A stretch of DNA of 9,173 bases from an uncultured Clostridium sp. (GTDB lineage Bacteria; Bacillota; Clostridia; Clostridiales; Clostridiaceae). Where the stretch lies: contig CALBDU010000078.1 in NCBI GenBank assembly GCA_937927335.1, forward strand, positions 1 to 9,173, written 5' to 3'. Below the pieces are notes generated by a model. The model was not told the DNA's origin. It saw only the letters and a list, made by a program, of their open reading frames with translations, and did no database searches. Below, piece by piece: positions 1-5,494 of the stretch. Each line of letters begins with the position of its first letter. Position 1 is the stretch's first letter. The position numbers and the translations under genes are program-made.

Positions 1-127
1 TAAAATGTGAATATATGGACTGTTTTTTTATTCCTACTGCTTCGGCAATATCATATAGCGAGGTCCCTTCGTATCCTTTTTCAATAAAATGCAGAAGAGC
101 TGCTTTTTTGATCTGATTGATAGTCAC
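1..127 (-). CDS. TetR-family transcriptional regulator, N-terminal part (runs off window)
   Basis: Read on the minus strand from a GTG at 127-125, 42 codons are open to the window edge. The residues have the layout of a TetR N-terminal DNA-binding domain: a first helix (NQIKKAALLHFIEKGYEG), then the helix-turn-helix with TSLYDIAEAVGIKKQSIYSHF-like spacing, including the family's usual 'IA..VGI.K.S.Y.HF' pattern. The GTG is chosen because AGGTGG lies 7-8 bases upstream and no other in-frame start is available between it and that site. The ligand-binding C-terminal domain is outside the window, so the inducer and targets cannot be guessed. A consensus promoter and an operator-like palindrome lie just upstream, suggesting autoregulation. 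It points away from the redox genes, so control over them is not implied. Confidence 0.85.
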   Translation of the reverse strand, partial: MTINQIKKAALLHFIEKGYEGTSLYDIAEAVGIKKQSIYSHF

Positions 128-138
128 AAAATCACCAC

Positions 139-156
139 CTTACGACCGTTCGTAAG
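139..156. promoter_or_regulatory. Operator-like palindrome of the TetR-type gene
   Basis: CTTACGACCGTTCGTAAG has perfect 7-base arms (CTTACGA/TCGTAAG) around CCGT. It lies between the -10 box and the GTG start and covers part of the AGGTGG ribosome site. This is the usual place and size for a TetR-family self-operator, so binding here would block initiation or early elongation. Assignment to this regulator is inference from position. Confidence 0.7.
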
Positions 157-159
157 TAT

Positions 160-188
160 ATAATATAATAGGTTCTAATTATTGTCAA
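160..188 (-). promoter_or_regulatory. Sigma-A-type promoter of the TetR-type gene
   Basis: On the minus strand a perfect TTGACA (188-183) is followed after exactly 17 bases by TATTAT (165-160). Transcription would start within or just before the palindrome at 139-156, consistent with repression by steric hindrance. Confidence 0.75.
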
Positions 189-420
189 CCATCAATTTTA
201 CCTGGTGAGTGGTGATTGACTATTATATAACAAATTCTTTCTACCTTATCATCACTTAATTCTTCGCCTATAAGTAATTCTTTTGCAGCATCAGGTCCTT
301 CTTTTTCTTGATAAGGTCCAGAAGTTGACCATATTTTTCTTTTGCATTAATTATTCCTATCTCAATGATTTCTTCTATAATTTTCGTTATTATTTTACTT
401 TCAATTGTTGCTCTTATCTT
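185..420 (-). pseudogene. Decayed HD-domain phosphohydrolase remnant
   Basis: Minus-strand translation gives two pieces in different frames that join into a recognisable HD-family segment. The upstream piece (about 417-330) reads IRATIE...EIGIINAKEKYG. The downstream piece (about 330-185) reads TSGPYQEKEGPDAAKELL, then DKVERICYIIVNHHSPGKIDG and a stop. In small clostridial HD proteins these parts follow one another as 'HDIGI..AEEKYGS..G.YQE.EGP..A' and 'IERVCYLIGHHH....IDG'. One missing base near 326-331 (GGTTCAACT reduced to GGTCAACT) explains the frame change. The catalytic His-Asp pair is replaced by Ile-Glu, and the C-terminal part after IDG is absent. The stop overlaps the -35 box of the TetR-type gene. 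No start codon or N-terminal part is evident. Identification is by memory of the family pattern. Confidence 0.6.
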
Positions 421-527
421 AGTATATTTTCTATGCTTATCTAGTAACTGAATTGAAAATTTTTCACTGATATATTCATTTCTACTTAATTTTCTTTTCT
501 TATTATTCTATTTAATTTTATTACACT

Positions 528-567
528 TAGACAATATGTTTCATAACCTGACGGATTATATTGTCTA
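528..567. repeat. Inverted repeat, 10-bp perfect arms
   Basis: TAGACAATAT (528-537) and ATATTGTCTA (558-567) are exact reverse complements separated by 20 bases. There is no T-run typical of a terminator directly after the right arm on the plus strand. It lies in the coding-like scrap described for this region, so it could be incidental, a hairpin, or the end of a lost element. Confidence 0.5.
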
Positions 568-756
568 GGTTTTTCATCATGAACATCTTTTCATACCTCT
601 CTATCAAGATTTGCAATGGTGAACCAATTCTTACACGTGTATCAACATTTTTGTAGTTCTAGGTATTATCTACTATTTATAAATATAGGCTAATTGCACT
701 ATTTTGATCTTAAGTAAATTTTGAATCTTCTCTTCTTTCTAATGCTTAATTATCCT

Positions 757-788
757 GATCTTATAAATATTAAAAATATTATAAGATC
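757..788. repeat. A+T-rich palindrome
   Basis: GATCTTATAAATATT and AATATTATAAGATC pair over 14 bases with one bulged A and a 3-base AAA centre. It is nearly all A/T outside the terminal GATC. No T-run follows on either side, so a terminator is unlikely. It could be a protein-binding site or a cruciform-prone sequence. Confidence 0.45.
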
Positions 789-890
789 ACGAACTCCAAG
801 AAGTAATAAAATATAATTCTTTAAAATTATAAATTGATTAAACACCTCATAAGTCCTGGTTTAGTTTTAATTTAAAGTTTTTCAAATTTA

Positions 891-919
891 TTTGCATTTT
901 TTTGAGAGTGGGGTATAAT
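891..919 (+). promoter_or_regulatory. Probable promoter of dfx
   Basis: TTTGCA (891-896, 4 of 6 to TTGACA) is followed by 17 bases and a perfect TATAAT (914-919). It would give a leader of about 65 bases before the dfx start at 992. The -10 hexamer lies inside the PerR-like palindrome, giving a simple repression geometry. Confidence 0.6.
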
Positions 920-927
920 AATTATAT
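913..927. promoter_or_regulatory. PerR-box-like operator over the dfx -10 box
   Basis: GTATAATAATTATAT matches the PerR consensus TTATAATNATTATAA at 12 of 14 defined positions, with the mismatches symmetric at the two outer bases. PerR is the Fur-family peroxide sensor that represses desulfoferrodoxin, rubrerythrin and flavodiiron genes in clostridia. The match in an A+T-rich background could arise by chance, but its exact overlap with TATAAT just before an oxidative-stress gene supports function. No perR gene is in the window. Confidence 0.6.
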
Positions 928-991
928 AAGAATATTTATTAATAGATAAAATTTATTAATAAATAAAATATAAAAATATGGAGGTAGAATT

Positions 992-1366
992 ATGACTCAA
1001 CTTAAACAAATCTATAAATGTGAAATCTGCGGTAATATGGTAGAGGTGATACATGCAAGTGGTGGAACTTTAGTTTGTTGTGGACAGCCTATGACATTAC
1101 AGGTTGAAAATACCGTTGATGCAGCAAAGGAAAAGCATGTGCCAGTTATTGAAAAGGTTAAAGGTGGAGTTCTAGTTAAAGTTGGTGCAATTGAACATCC
1201 AATGTTAGAAACACATTATATTGAATGGATAGAAGTTCAAACTGCAAATAAAATATACAGAAAATATCTAAACCCTGGAGATAAACCTCAAGCTTTATTT
1301 ATTTTAGAGGAAGAAGTTTTATGTGTAAGGGAATATTGTAATATGCATGGATTATGGATAGCATAA
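992..1366 (+). CDS. dfx: Desulfoferrodoxin (two-iron superoxide reductase)
   Basis: The 124-residue protein has the full length of the two-domain 2Fe-SOR class. Residues 1-36 form a desulforedoxin-like domain with a Cys4 iron site (C10, C13, C29, C30). Residues from about 40 form the catalytic domain with the centre II ligands H49, H69, H75, C116 and H119, plus the E47-K48 pair that helps catalysis. This numbering matches that of characterised desulfoferrodoxins. The enzyme reduces superoxide to hydrogen peroxide in the cytoplasm without releasing O2, taking electrons from rubredoxin. GGAGGT at 980-985 sits 6 bases before the ATG. It leads the redox gene series and has a promoter with a PerR-like box. 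Its last 146 bases recur in decayed form at 2524-2669, and its tail recurs again near 2900. Confidence 0.97.
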   Translation: MTQLKQIYKCEICGNMVEVIHASGGTLVCCGQPMTLQVENTVDAAKEKHVPVIEKVKGGVLVKVGAIEHPMLETHYIEWIEVQTANKIYRKYLNPGDKPQALFILEEEVLCVREYCNMHGLWIA

Positions 1367-1435
1367 AATAATACATTACATAAGTATAAATATTTGACTA
1401 AATTTTAAATTAAAATAATAAGAGGGGAATAATTT

Positions 1436-1921
1436 ATGAATAGTTTTGAATTTGCAATAAAAATGGAACATGATGGAGAAAAATATTACATGGAACAAGC
1501 CAAAATAAATAAAGATAATAGTTTAAATACTGTATTTATTATGTTGGCAAAAGATGAAAAAAACCATGCTAGAATTTTTCAAAATAAGTTAAATCAATTA
1601 TCATATGAACTAAAAGATAATAATACACTTTCTGAATTTAAAAATGTGTTTAAGGGAATTAAAAATTTTAAAAACGAAATAAAGAAAATTCCTAATCAAT
1701 TAGATTTGTATAGGGGGGCTTTAGATAAGGAAAAACAAAGTATTGAACTTTATAAAAAATTTTTATCTGAAGCAACTGATGATAAAGAAAAGAAATTATT
1801 TGAATACCTAATCAAACAAGAAGAAAATCATTTTGCAATACTTGAAGAGTTAGTTTTACTTATTAATCGTTCTGATGATTGGGTTGAATCTGCTGAATTT
1901 GGAATAAGAGAAGAATTTTAA
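1436..1921 (+). CDS. Diiron ferritin-like protein (rubrerythrin-related, no rubredoxin domain)
   Basis: The 161 residues form a predicted four-helix bundle of the ferritin-like/rubrerythrin-related group (COG1633 type). Candidate diiron ligands are E11 or E15 in helix A, E41xxH44 in helix B (DEKNH), E99 or E104 in helix C, and E129xxH132 in helix D (EENHF). There is no Cys4 rubredoxin tail and no membrane segment, so it is not a complete rubrerythrin. Peroxide reduction or iron handling is plausible but unproven. GAGGGG at 1422-1427 lies 8 bases before the ATG. It follows dfx by 69 bases without a visible terminator and may be co-transcribed. It is very A+T-rich (17 G or C in the 60 bases from 1441). 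The 30 bases upstream resemble those upstream of rubrerythrin. Confidence 0.8.
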   Translation: MNSFEFAIKMEHDGEKYYMEQAKINKDNSLNTVFIMLAKDEKNHARIFQNKLNQLSYELKDNNTLSEFKNVFKGIKNFKNEIKKIPNQLDLYRGALDKEKQSIELYKKFLSEATDDKEKKLFEYLIKQEENHFAILEELVLLINRSDDWVESAEFGIREEF

Positions 1922-1988
1922 TATAAAAAGGCTCTGGACATATAAATTGAGGAAAGATACTAAGAATTAATTAAAAGGAGGATGAAGA

Positions 1989-2513
1989 ATGATAAGTGAG
2001 AAAATGCAACAAATCTTAAATGAGCAAGTGCAAAAAGAATTTTATTCAGCTTATTTGTATTTATCAATGGAAGCATATTTTGATGAACAAAATCTTAAAG
2101 GTTTTGCACATTTTTTCCGAGTTCAGGTACAGGAAGAACGAGACCATGCAATGATGTTCTTTAAATATATATCTTATGTACAAGGTAATGCAAAATTGTT
2201 GCAGATTGATCAACCTGTTACAACATTTAATTCCCCATTAGACGTCTTTAAATTAGCATACAACCATGAACTTTTTATTACAAATTCCATTTACAAAATA
2301 ATTGACTTTTCGTTAGAGGAAAAAGACCATAAGACAAATGCTTTCCTTCAATGGTTTGTCAATGAACAAGCCGAGGAAGAAGCTAATATGGATGATAAAA
2401 TCAAGAAACTTCAACTTATTGATAATGATGGAAGAGGCATTCTTATGTTGGATCAGGAACTAATGGCCAGGGTATATACTCCACTCATAAACCCTGCTTT
2501 GGGTGTAATTTAA
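1989..2513 (+). CDS. ftnA: Non-haem bacterial ferritin
   Basis: The 174-residue protein has the length and helix pattern of prokaryotic ferritin. Ferroxidase residues fall at the same numbers as in E. coli FtnA: E17, E50, H53, E94 and Q127, with E49, E126 and E130 available for the third iron site. It would assemble into a 24-subunit cytoplasmic shell that oxidises Fe(II) and stores it as ferric mineral, lowering Fenton chemistry under oxygen exposure. No haem-binding Met of bacterioferritin type is evident. AGGAGG at 1976-1981 lies 7 bases before the ATG. An upstream ATG at 1982 meets a stop after five codons and is not used. The 67-base gap from the preceding gene contains TGGACA (1935-1940), but only a poor -10 match, so an own promoter is uncertain. 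Confidence 0.95.
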   Translation: MISEKMQQILNEQVQKEFYSAYLYLSMEAYFDEQNLKGFAHFFRVQVQEERDHAMMFFKYISYVQGNAKLLQIDQPVTTFNSPLDVFKLAYNHELFITNSIYKIIDFSLEEKDHKTNAFLQWFVNEQAEEEANMDDKIKKLQLIDNDGRGILMLDQELMARVYTPLINPALGVI

Positions 2514-2523
2514 ATTTTTTAAA

Positions 2524-2669
2524 TTGAATCGATAGAAGTTCAAACTACAAATAAAATATACAGAAAATATCTAAACCCTGGAGATAAACCTCAAGCTCTA
2601 TTTATTTTATAGGAAGAAGTTTTATGTGCAAGGGAATATTTTAATATGCACAGACTATGGATAGCATAA
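2524..2669 (+). pseudogene. Decayed duplicate of the dfx 3' end
   Basis: These 146 bases align without a gap to 1221-1366 of dfx, with 9 mismatches by hand count (about 94% identity). They correspond to codons 77 to the stop, so the desulforedoxin domain and most of the catalytic domain are missing. In the dfx frame, E106 has become a TAG stop (2610-2612) and the iron ligand C116 has become Phe (2640-2642), while H119 is kept. No start codon or promoter belongs to it. It is a clear non-functional duplicate, probably left by recombination within this cluster. The intact copy is 1.3 kb upstream in the same orientation, so recombination between them could delete the two genes in between. Confidence 0.93.
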
Positions 2670-2709
2670 AGCATGATACTTTTTAAAGAAAATATAAGGG
2701 GATGTTTTT

Positions 2710-2871
2710 ATGGATAGTTATGTTTGTTTGGTATGTGGGTACAAATATGATTCAGCACTAGGAGATCCGGATGGTCAAATAGCAGCAGGTACTAAATTTG
2801 AGGATATTCCAGAAGATTGGGTTTGTCCAATATGTGGAGCTACAAAATCAGATTTTGAAAAAAGTAAGTAA
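2710..2871 (+). CDS. rd: Rubredoxin
   Basis: A 53-codon gene encodes a typical small rubredoxin. The single iron is bound by C6-x2-C9 (CLVC) and C39-x2-C42 (CPIC). The conserved aromatic and turn residues are present (Y4, Y11, Y13, the GDPDG turn at 18-22, F30, W37, and the second CG at 42-43). It is a cytoplasmic one-electron carrier, the usual donor to superoxide reductase, rubrerythrin and flavodiiron proteins, all encoded in this window. AGGGGA at 2697-2702 lies 7 bases before the ATG. An ATG at 2702 is out of frame. It sits between two decayed dfx tails, 196 bases after ferritin and 133 before rubrerythrin. The NADH:rubredoxin reductase that would charge it is not in the window. Confidence 0.96.
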   Translation: MDSYVCLVCGYKYDSALGDPDGQIAAGTKFEDIPEDWVCPICGATKSDFEKSK

Positions 2872-2899
2872 AGTTTCTTACAAATACCAAAATTAATAT

Positions 2900-2966
2900 G
2901 TAATATGCATAGATTATGAAAAGCATAGTATATGACATTTATAAGTATTGATATTTGACTAAATTT
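2900..2966 (+). repeat. Third copy of dfx tail plus following intergenic DNA
   Basis: Bases 2900-2966 resemble 1338-1404, the last codons of dfx and the intergenic stretch after it, with one indel and more divergence than the copy at 2524. Shared words include GTAATATGCAT, AAGTAT and the exact 14-mer ATATTTGACTAAAT. In the dfx frame it has TGA at the position of W122, so it cannot code. It lies directly upstream of rubrerythrin, as the parent stretch lies directly upstream of the ferritin-like gene at 1436. Confidence 0.75.
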
Positions 2967-2971
2967 ATAAT
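2965..2971 (+). promoter_or_regulatory. Possible -10 box and PerR half-site before rubrerythrin
   Basis: TTATAAT contains a perfect -10 hexamer and equals one PerR half-site. The other half is poor (about 9 of 14 positions overall) and no good -35 is placed 16-18 bases upstream. It is offered only as a candidate because rubrerythrin is a common PerR target. Confidence 0.25.
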
Positions 2972-2990
2972 GAAGGAATATGTAAATCAC

Positions 2991-2998
2991 AAGGAGGA
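2991..2998 (+). promoter_or_regulatory. Ribosome site that fixes the TTG start of rubrerythrin
   Basis: AAGGAGGA ends 6 bases before the TTG at 3005-3007. No ATG or GTG in the same frame fits this site. The TTG start also gives diiron residue numbers (E20, E53, H56) equal to those of characterised rubrerythrins. Confidence 0.85.
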
Positions 2999-3004
2999 TT
3001 AAAA

Positions 3005-3595
3005 TTGAAAAGTTTAAAAGGAACAAAAACTGCCGAAAATCTTTTAAAATCCTTTGCAGGGGAATCCCAAGCAAGAAATAGGTATACCTACTATGCTTCG
3101 GTGGCTAAAAAGGAAGGTTACGTACAGATCGAAAAAATATTTACTGAAACAGCTGGTAATGAAAAAGAACATGCAGAGAGGTTCTTTAAATTCTTAGCTG
3201 ATAGTGATTTAAACGGCGAAGCAGTTGTTATTAATGATGCAGGTTATCCTGTTTTCTTGGGAGATACAAAAGGGAATTTATTAGCTGCAGCTGCTGGTGA
3301 GAATGAAGAGTGGACAACTTTATATCCTCATTTCGCAGATGTTGCACAAGAGGAAGGCTTTTCAGATATTGCAGTTGTATATAGAAAAATTTCTGAAGTA
3401 GAGAAAAGACATGAGATCAGATACAGAAAACTAGCCAAGAATATTGAGGATGGTACTGTGTTTATAAAAAATGAAACAATCTTATGGAAGTGTAATAATT
3501 GTGGATTTATATTTGAGGGTAACTCTGCACCAGAGGTTTGCCCAGCATGTGCTCATCCAAAAGCTTATTTTGAAATATTTACAGAAAACTATTAA
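3005..3595 (+). CDS. rbr: Rubrerythrin (peroxide reductase)
   Basis: The 196-residue protein has a four-helix diiron domain (1-150) and a C-terminal rubredoxin domain (155-196). Diiron ligands are E20 (AGESQARNRY), E53xxH56 (ETAGNEKEHAE), E99 and E102 in the AGENEEW helix, and E133xxH136 (EVEKRHE). The rubredoxin iron is held by C163-x2-C166 and C179-x2-C182. It reduces hydrogen peroxide to water in the cytoplasm with electrons from rubredoxin. It would thus remove the peroxide made by the superoxide reductase encoded upstream. The start is TTG, supported by a strong ribosome site and by the family numbering. The gap of 133 bases from rubredoxin contains a decayed dfx tail. The gene is followed by a hairpin with a T-run. 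Confidence 0.96.
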   Translation: MKSLKGTKTAENLLKSFAGESQARNRYTYYASVAKKEGYVQIEKIFTETAGNEKEHAERFFKFLADSDLNGEAVVINDAGYPVFLGDTKGNLLAAAAGENEEWTTLYPHFADVAQEEGFSDIAVVYRKISEVEKRHEIRYRKLAKNIEDGTVFIKNETILWKCNNCGFIFEGNSAPEVCPACAHPKAYFEIFTENY

Positions 3596-3598
3596 AAA

Positions 3599-3628
3599 TT
3601 GAATAATCAAAGAAATAAATTATATATA
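3599..3628 (+). promoter_or_regulatory. Candidate promoter upstream of the hairpin and the fused acyl-CoA dehydrogenase
   Basis: TTGAAT (3599-3604) is followed 16 or 18 bases later by TATATA (3621-3626 or 3623-3628). If used, the transcript would start just before the hairpin at 3637, and the hairpin would lie in the leader of the metabolic operon. The run of TATATA makes chance matches easy. Confidence 0.3.
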
Positions 3629-3636
3629 GTAATTTT

Positions 3637-3698
3637 AAGAAATGAATGGAGCAGCAGTGGATGTAATTCACACCTCTAAACATTTCTTTAATTTTTTT
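3637..3698 (+). terminator. Hairpin with T-run between rbr and the metabolic operon
   Basis: AAGAAATG (3637-3644) pairs with CATTTCTT (3681-3688), flanked by TTTTAA/TTTAA. Seven T residues follow at 3691-3697. The 36-base interior can form only weaker pairings (GTG with CAC around TGTAATT). The A/T-rich base stem and large interior make it a weak intrinsic terminator, but the placement after rbr fits. Only 33 bases separate it from the next start codon, so the following gene is either read through or transcribed through it as a leader. Confidence 0.55.
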
Positions 3699-3730
3699 AA
3701 AATATCAGACTTGGCTTAGGAGATGATTTT

Positions 3731-5443
3731 ATGACTTTTAAATTGACCGAGGAACAAGAATTAATCAAAAATACTGTTCGAGAATTCGCAGAAACGAAAA
3801 TTGAGCCAATTGCTTTTCAAATGGATGAAAAAAATATCTTTCCGGAAAAGCTAGTTAAGGAAATGGGGCAGCTATCCATTATGGGGCTTCCATATCCATC
3901 AAAATACGGAGGAGCTGGTAAAGATATTATAAGTTATGCCATTGCGGTTGAAGAATTATCCCGAGTAGATGCAGGGGTTGGTGTTACTTTATCGGCACAT
4001 GTGTCATTGGGATCATGGCCGATAATGGAATTTGGAACGGAAAATCAAAAAGAAAAATATCTCATTCCACTAGCTTCTGGGGAAAAAATTGGTGCGTTTG
4101 GACTAACTGAAGAAAATGCTGGCAGTGATGCTAGTAAAACGGAGACTACGGCTATTTTGAATGGTGATCATTATGTTATTAATGGTTCTAAAATATTCAT
4201 AACTAACGGTGGTTATGCTGACATTTATGTAATATTTGCGGTTACCACGCCTGGAATAGGAGCTAAAGGAATTAGTGCTTTTATTTTGGAGAAAGGTTGG
4301 GAAGGGTTTACCTTTGGAACACATTACAATAAAATGGGAATTCATTCTTCCGCTACGGCTGAACTGATCTTCCGTGATGTCAAAGTACCGGTAGAGAACC
4401 TTTTAGGAAAAGAAGGTCAAGGTTTCAAAATTGCTATGCAGACATTAGAGGGTGGACGTATCGGTATTGCTGCGCAAGCACTAGGAATTGCCCAAGGTGC
4501 TTATGAAAAGGCGCTAAGTTACGCTAAAGAACGAATTCAGTTTAACAAACCTATTTCCGAACAACAAGTTATCGCATTTAAACTTGCCGATATGGCAACT
4601 AAAATACGTGCGGCACGTTTCATGGTATACAGTGCAGCTGCACTAAAACAAGAACATGAGTCATATGGAACAGAGTCAGCTATGGCAAAATTGTATGCTT
4701 CTGATGTTTGCCTGGAAGTTGTTAATGATGCAGTGCAAATTTATGGCGGGAATGGTTATATCAAGGGATTCGCAGTGGAACGCATGTATCGTGATGCTAA
4801 AATTTGTACAATATATGAAGGTACAAATGAAATTCAAAGGTTAATTATTTCTAATTCTATTTTGCAAAAATCTAAAAAAACTTCGTCACAGAGCGGTAGC
4901 AGTGCCACGAATGTAGTAGTAAATAAACCAGTACCAAAAGAAATAACTGGAAATCGTAAGAGAATTGTTATAAGAGAAGGATCCACGGAAGAAAAAATAA
5001 ATACGTTAATCAAGTATCTTAAAATCGAAAATATCAAGAGTGAAGGCAGTGTGCATCTTGATGGGAATATTGGTGATGCTGATAAAGTATGCAGTGTCGG
5101 ACGTGGCTTGGTAGAAAAAAAAGATTTAATTATAATACAAGCGTTAGCTGAGGCTATGGGGGCTGAGGTTGGTTGTTCTCGTCCTATCGCTGAAGAAAGA
5201 GAATGGTTGCCTCTCGATAGGTATGTAGGTATTTCTGGTCAAAAATTTAGAGGTTCATTGTATCTGGCTATTGGTATATCCGGTCAGGTTCAGCATCTAG
5301 GTGGCATTCGTGATGCCAAGATAATTGTTGCTATTAACTCTGATGAAAAGGCTCCAATATTTTCAAATGCTGATTATGGTATTGTCGGTGATTTGTATGA
5401 AATTGTTCCGTTGTTAACTCAAATTTTAAAAAAGAGTAGATAA
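3731..5443 (+). CDS. Acyl-CoA dehydrogenase fused to ETF-alpha FAD-binding domain
   Basis: The 570 residues contain two families. Residues 1-378 are a full acyl-CoA dehydrogenase close to short-chain/butyryl-CoA types: FAD and substrate motifs GAFGLTEENAGSD (121-133) and FITNG (156-160), and the catalytic base E363 in IYEGTNEIQR. Residues 379-410 are a Ser/Thr/Lys-rich linker. Residues from about 450 to 568 match only the C-terminal FAD domain of ETF alpha: GRGL (457-460), SRP (483-485), VGISG (499-503), the signature LYLAIGISGQVQHLGG (510-525), and AINSDEKAPIF plus ADYGIVGD (534-554). ETF alpha domain I is absent and no ETF beta gene is in the window. The expected reaction is acyl-CoA oxidation to enoyl-CoA (or the reverse), with electrons moving from the dehydrogenase FAD to the tethered ETF FAD. 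The acyl substrate and the next acceptor are unknown. AGGAGA at 3718-3723 precedes the ATG by 7 bases. Codon use is richer in G+C than in upstream genes. The next gene starts 51 bases later. Confidence 0.93.
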   Translation: MTFKLTEEQELIKNTVREFAETKIEPIAFQMDEKNIFPEKLVKEMGQLSIMGLPYPSKYGGAGKDIISYAIAVEELSRVDAGVGVTLSAHVSLGSWPIMEFGTENQKEKYLIPLASGEKIGAFGLTEENAGSDASKTETTAILNGDHYVINGSKIFITNGGYADIYVIFAVTTPGIGAKGISAFILEKGWEGFTFGTHYNKMGIHSSATAELIFRDVKVPVENLLGKEGQGFKIAMQTLEGGRIGIAAQALGIAQGAYEKALSYAKERIQFNKPISEQQVIAFKLADMATKIRAARFMVYSAAALKQEHESYGTESAMAKLYASDVCLEVVNDAVQIYGGNGYIKGFAVERMYRDAKICTIYEGTNEIQRLIISNSILQKSKKTSSQSGSSATNVVVNKPVPKEITGNRKRIVIREGSTEEKINTLIKYLKIENIKSEGSVHLDGNIGDADKVCSVGRGLVEKKDLIIIQALAEAMGAEVGCSRPIAEEREWLPLDRYVGISGQKFRGSLYLAIGISGQVQHLGGIRDAKIIVAINSDEKAPIFSNADYGIVGDLYEIVPLLTQILKKSR

Positions 5444-5494
5444 TAAAGAAATTAAAGTGAGTATGAAGTACAGATATGATAGGAGGAATTTAGT

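Larger units (their letters stand above)
421..890. other. A+T-rich region without an intact gene
   Basis: No open frame of useful length or RNA gene is visible on either strand. On the minus strand there are short coding-like scraps: NVDTRVRIGSPLQILIERYE (about 650-590) and, in another frame, DEKPRQYNPSGYETYC (about 575-528). They could be remains of a gene, but I cannot assign a family. Two palindromes (528-567 and 757-788) are listed separately. The region separates the divergently oriented regulator from the redox genes. Confidence 0.5.

Noticed and set aside
1394..1422. TTGACT as the -35 of a promoter for the ferritin-like gene at 1436 (and its twin at 2955)
   Set aside because: At 16-18 bases spacing there is no acceptable -10 box in either copy, and a start there would fall on the ribosome site. 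The word is better explained by the duplicated dfx-tail region.
2493..2520. ACCC/GGGT stem and T-run at the end of ferritin as a terminator
   Set aside because: The stem is only four base pairs and lies within the last codons. The T-run is separated from it by about ten bases, so it was too weak to list.
2775..3074. Minus-strand open frame of 99 codons
   Set aside because: It lies antisense to rubredoxin, a dfx remnant and the start of rubrerythrin, all of which have clear family motifs. Its translation shows no recognisable pattern and it has no convincing ribosome site.
4103..5037. Short frames antisense to, or in another frame of, the fused dehydrogenase (4103-4345, 4656-4844, 4834-5037)
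   Set aside because: They fall wholly inside a gene with continuous family conservation, and their products resemble no known family.
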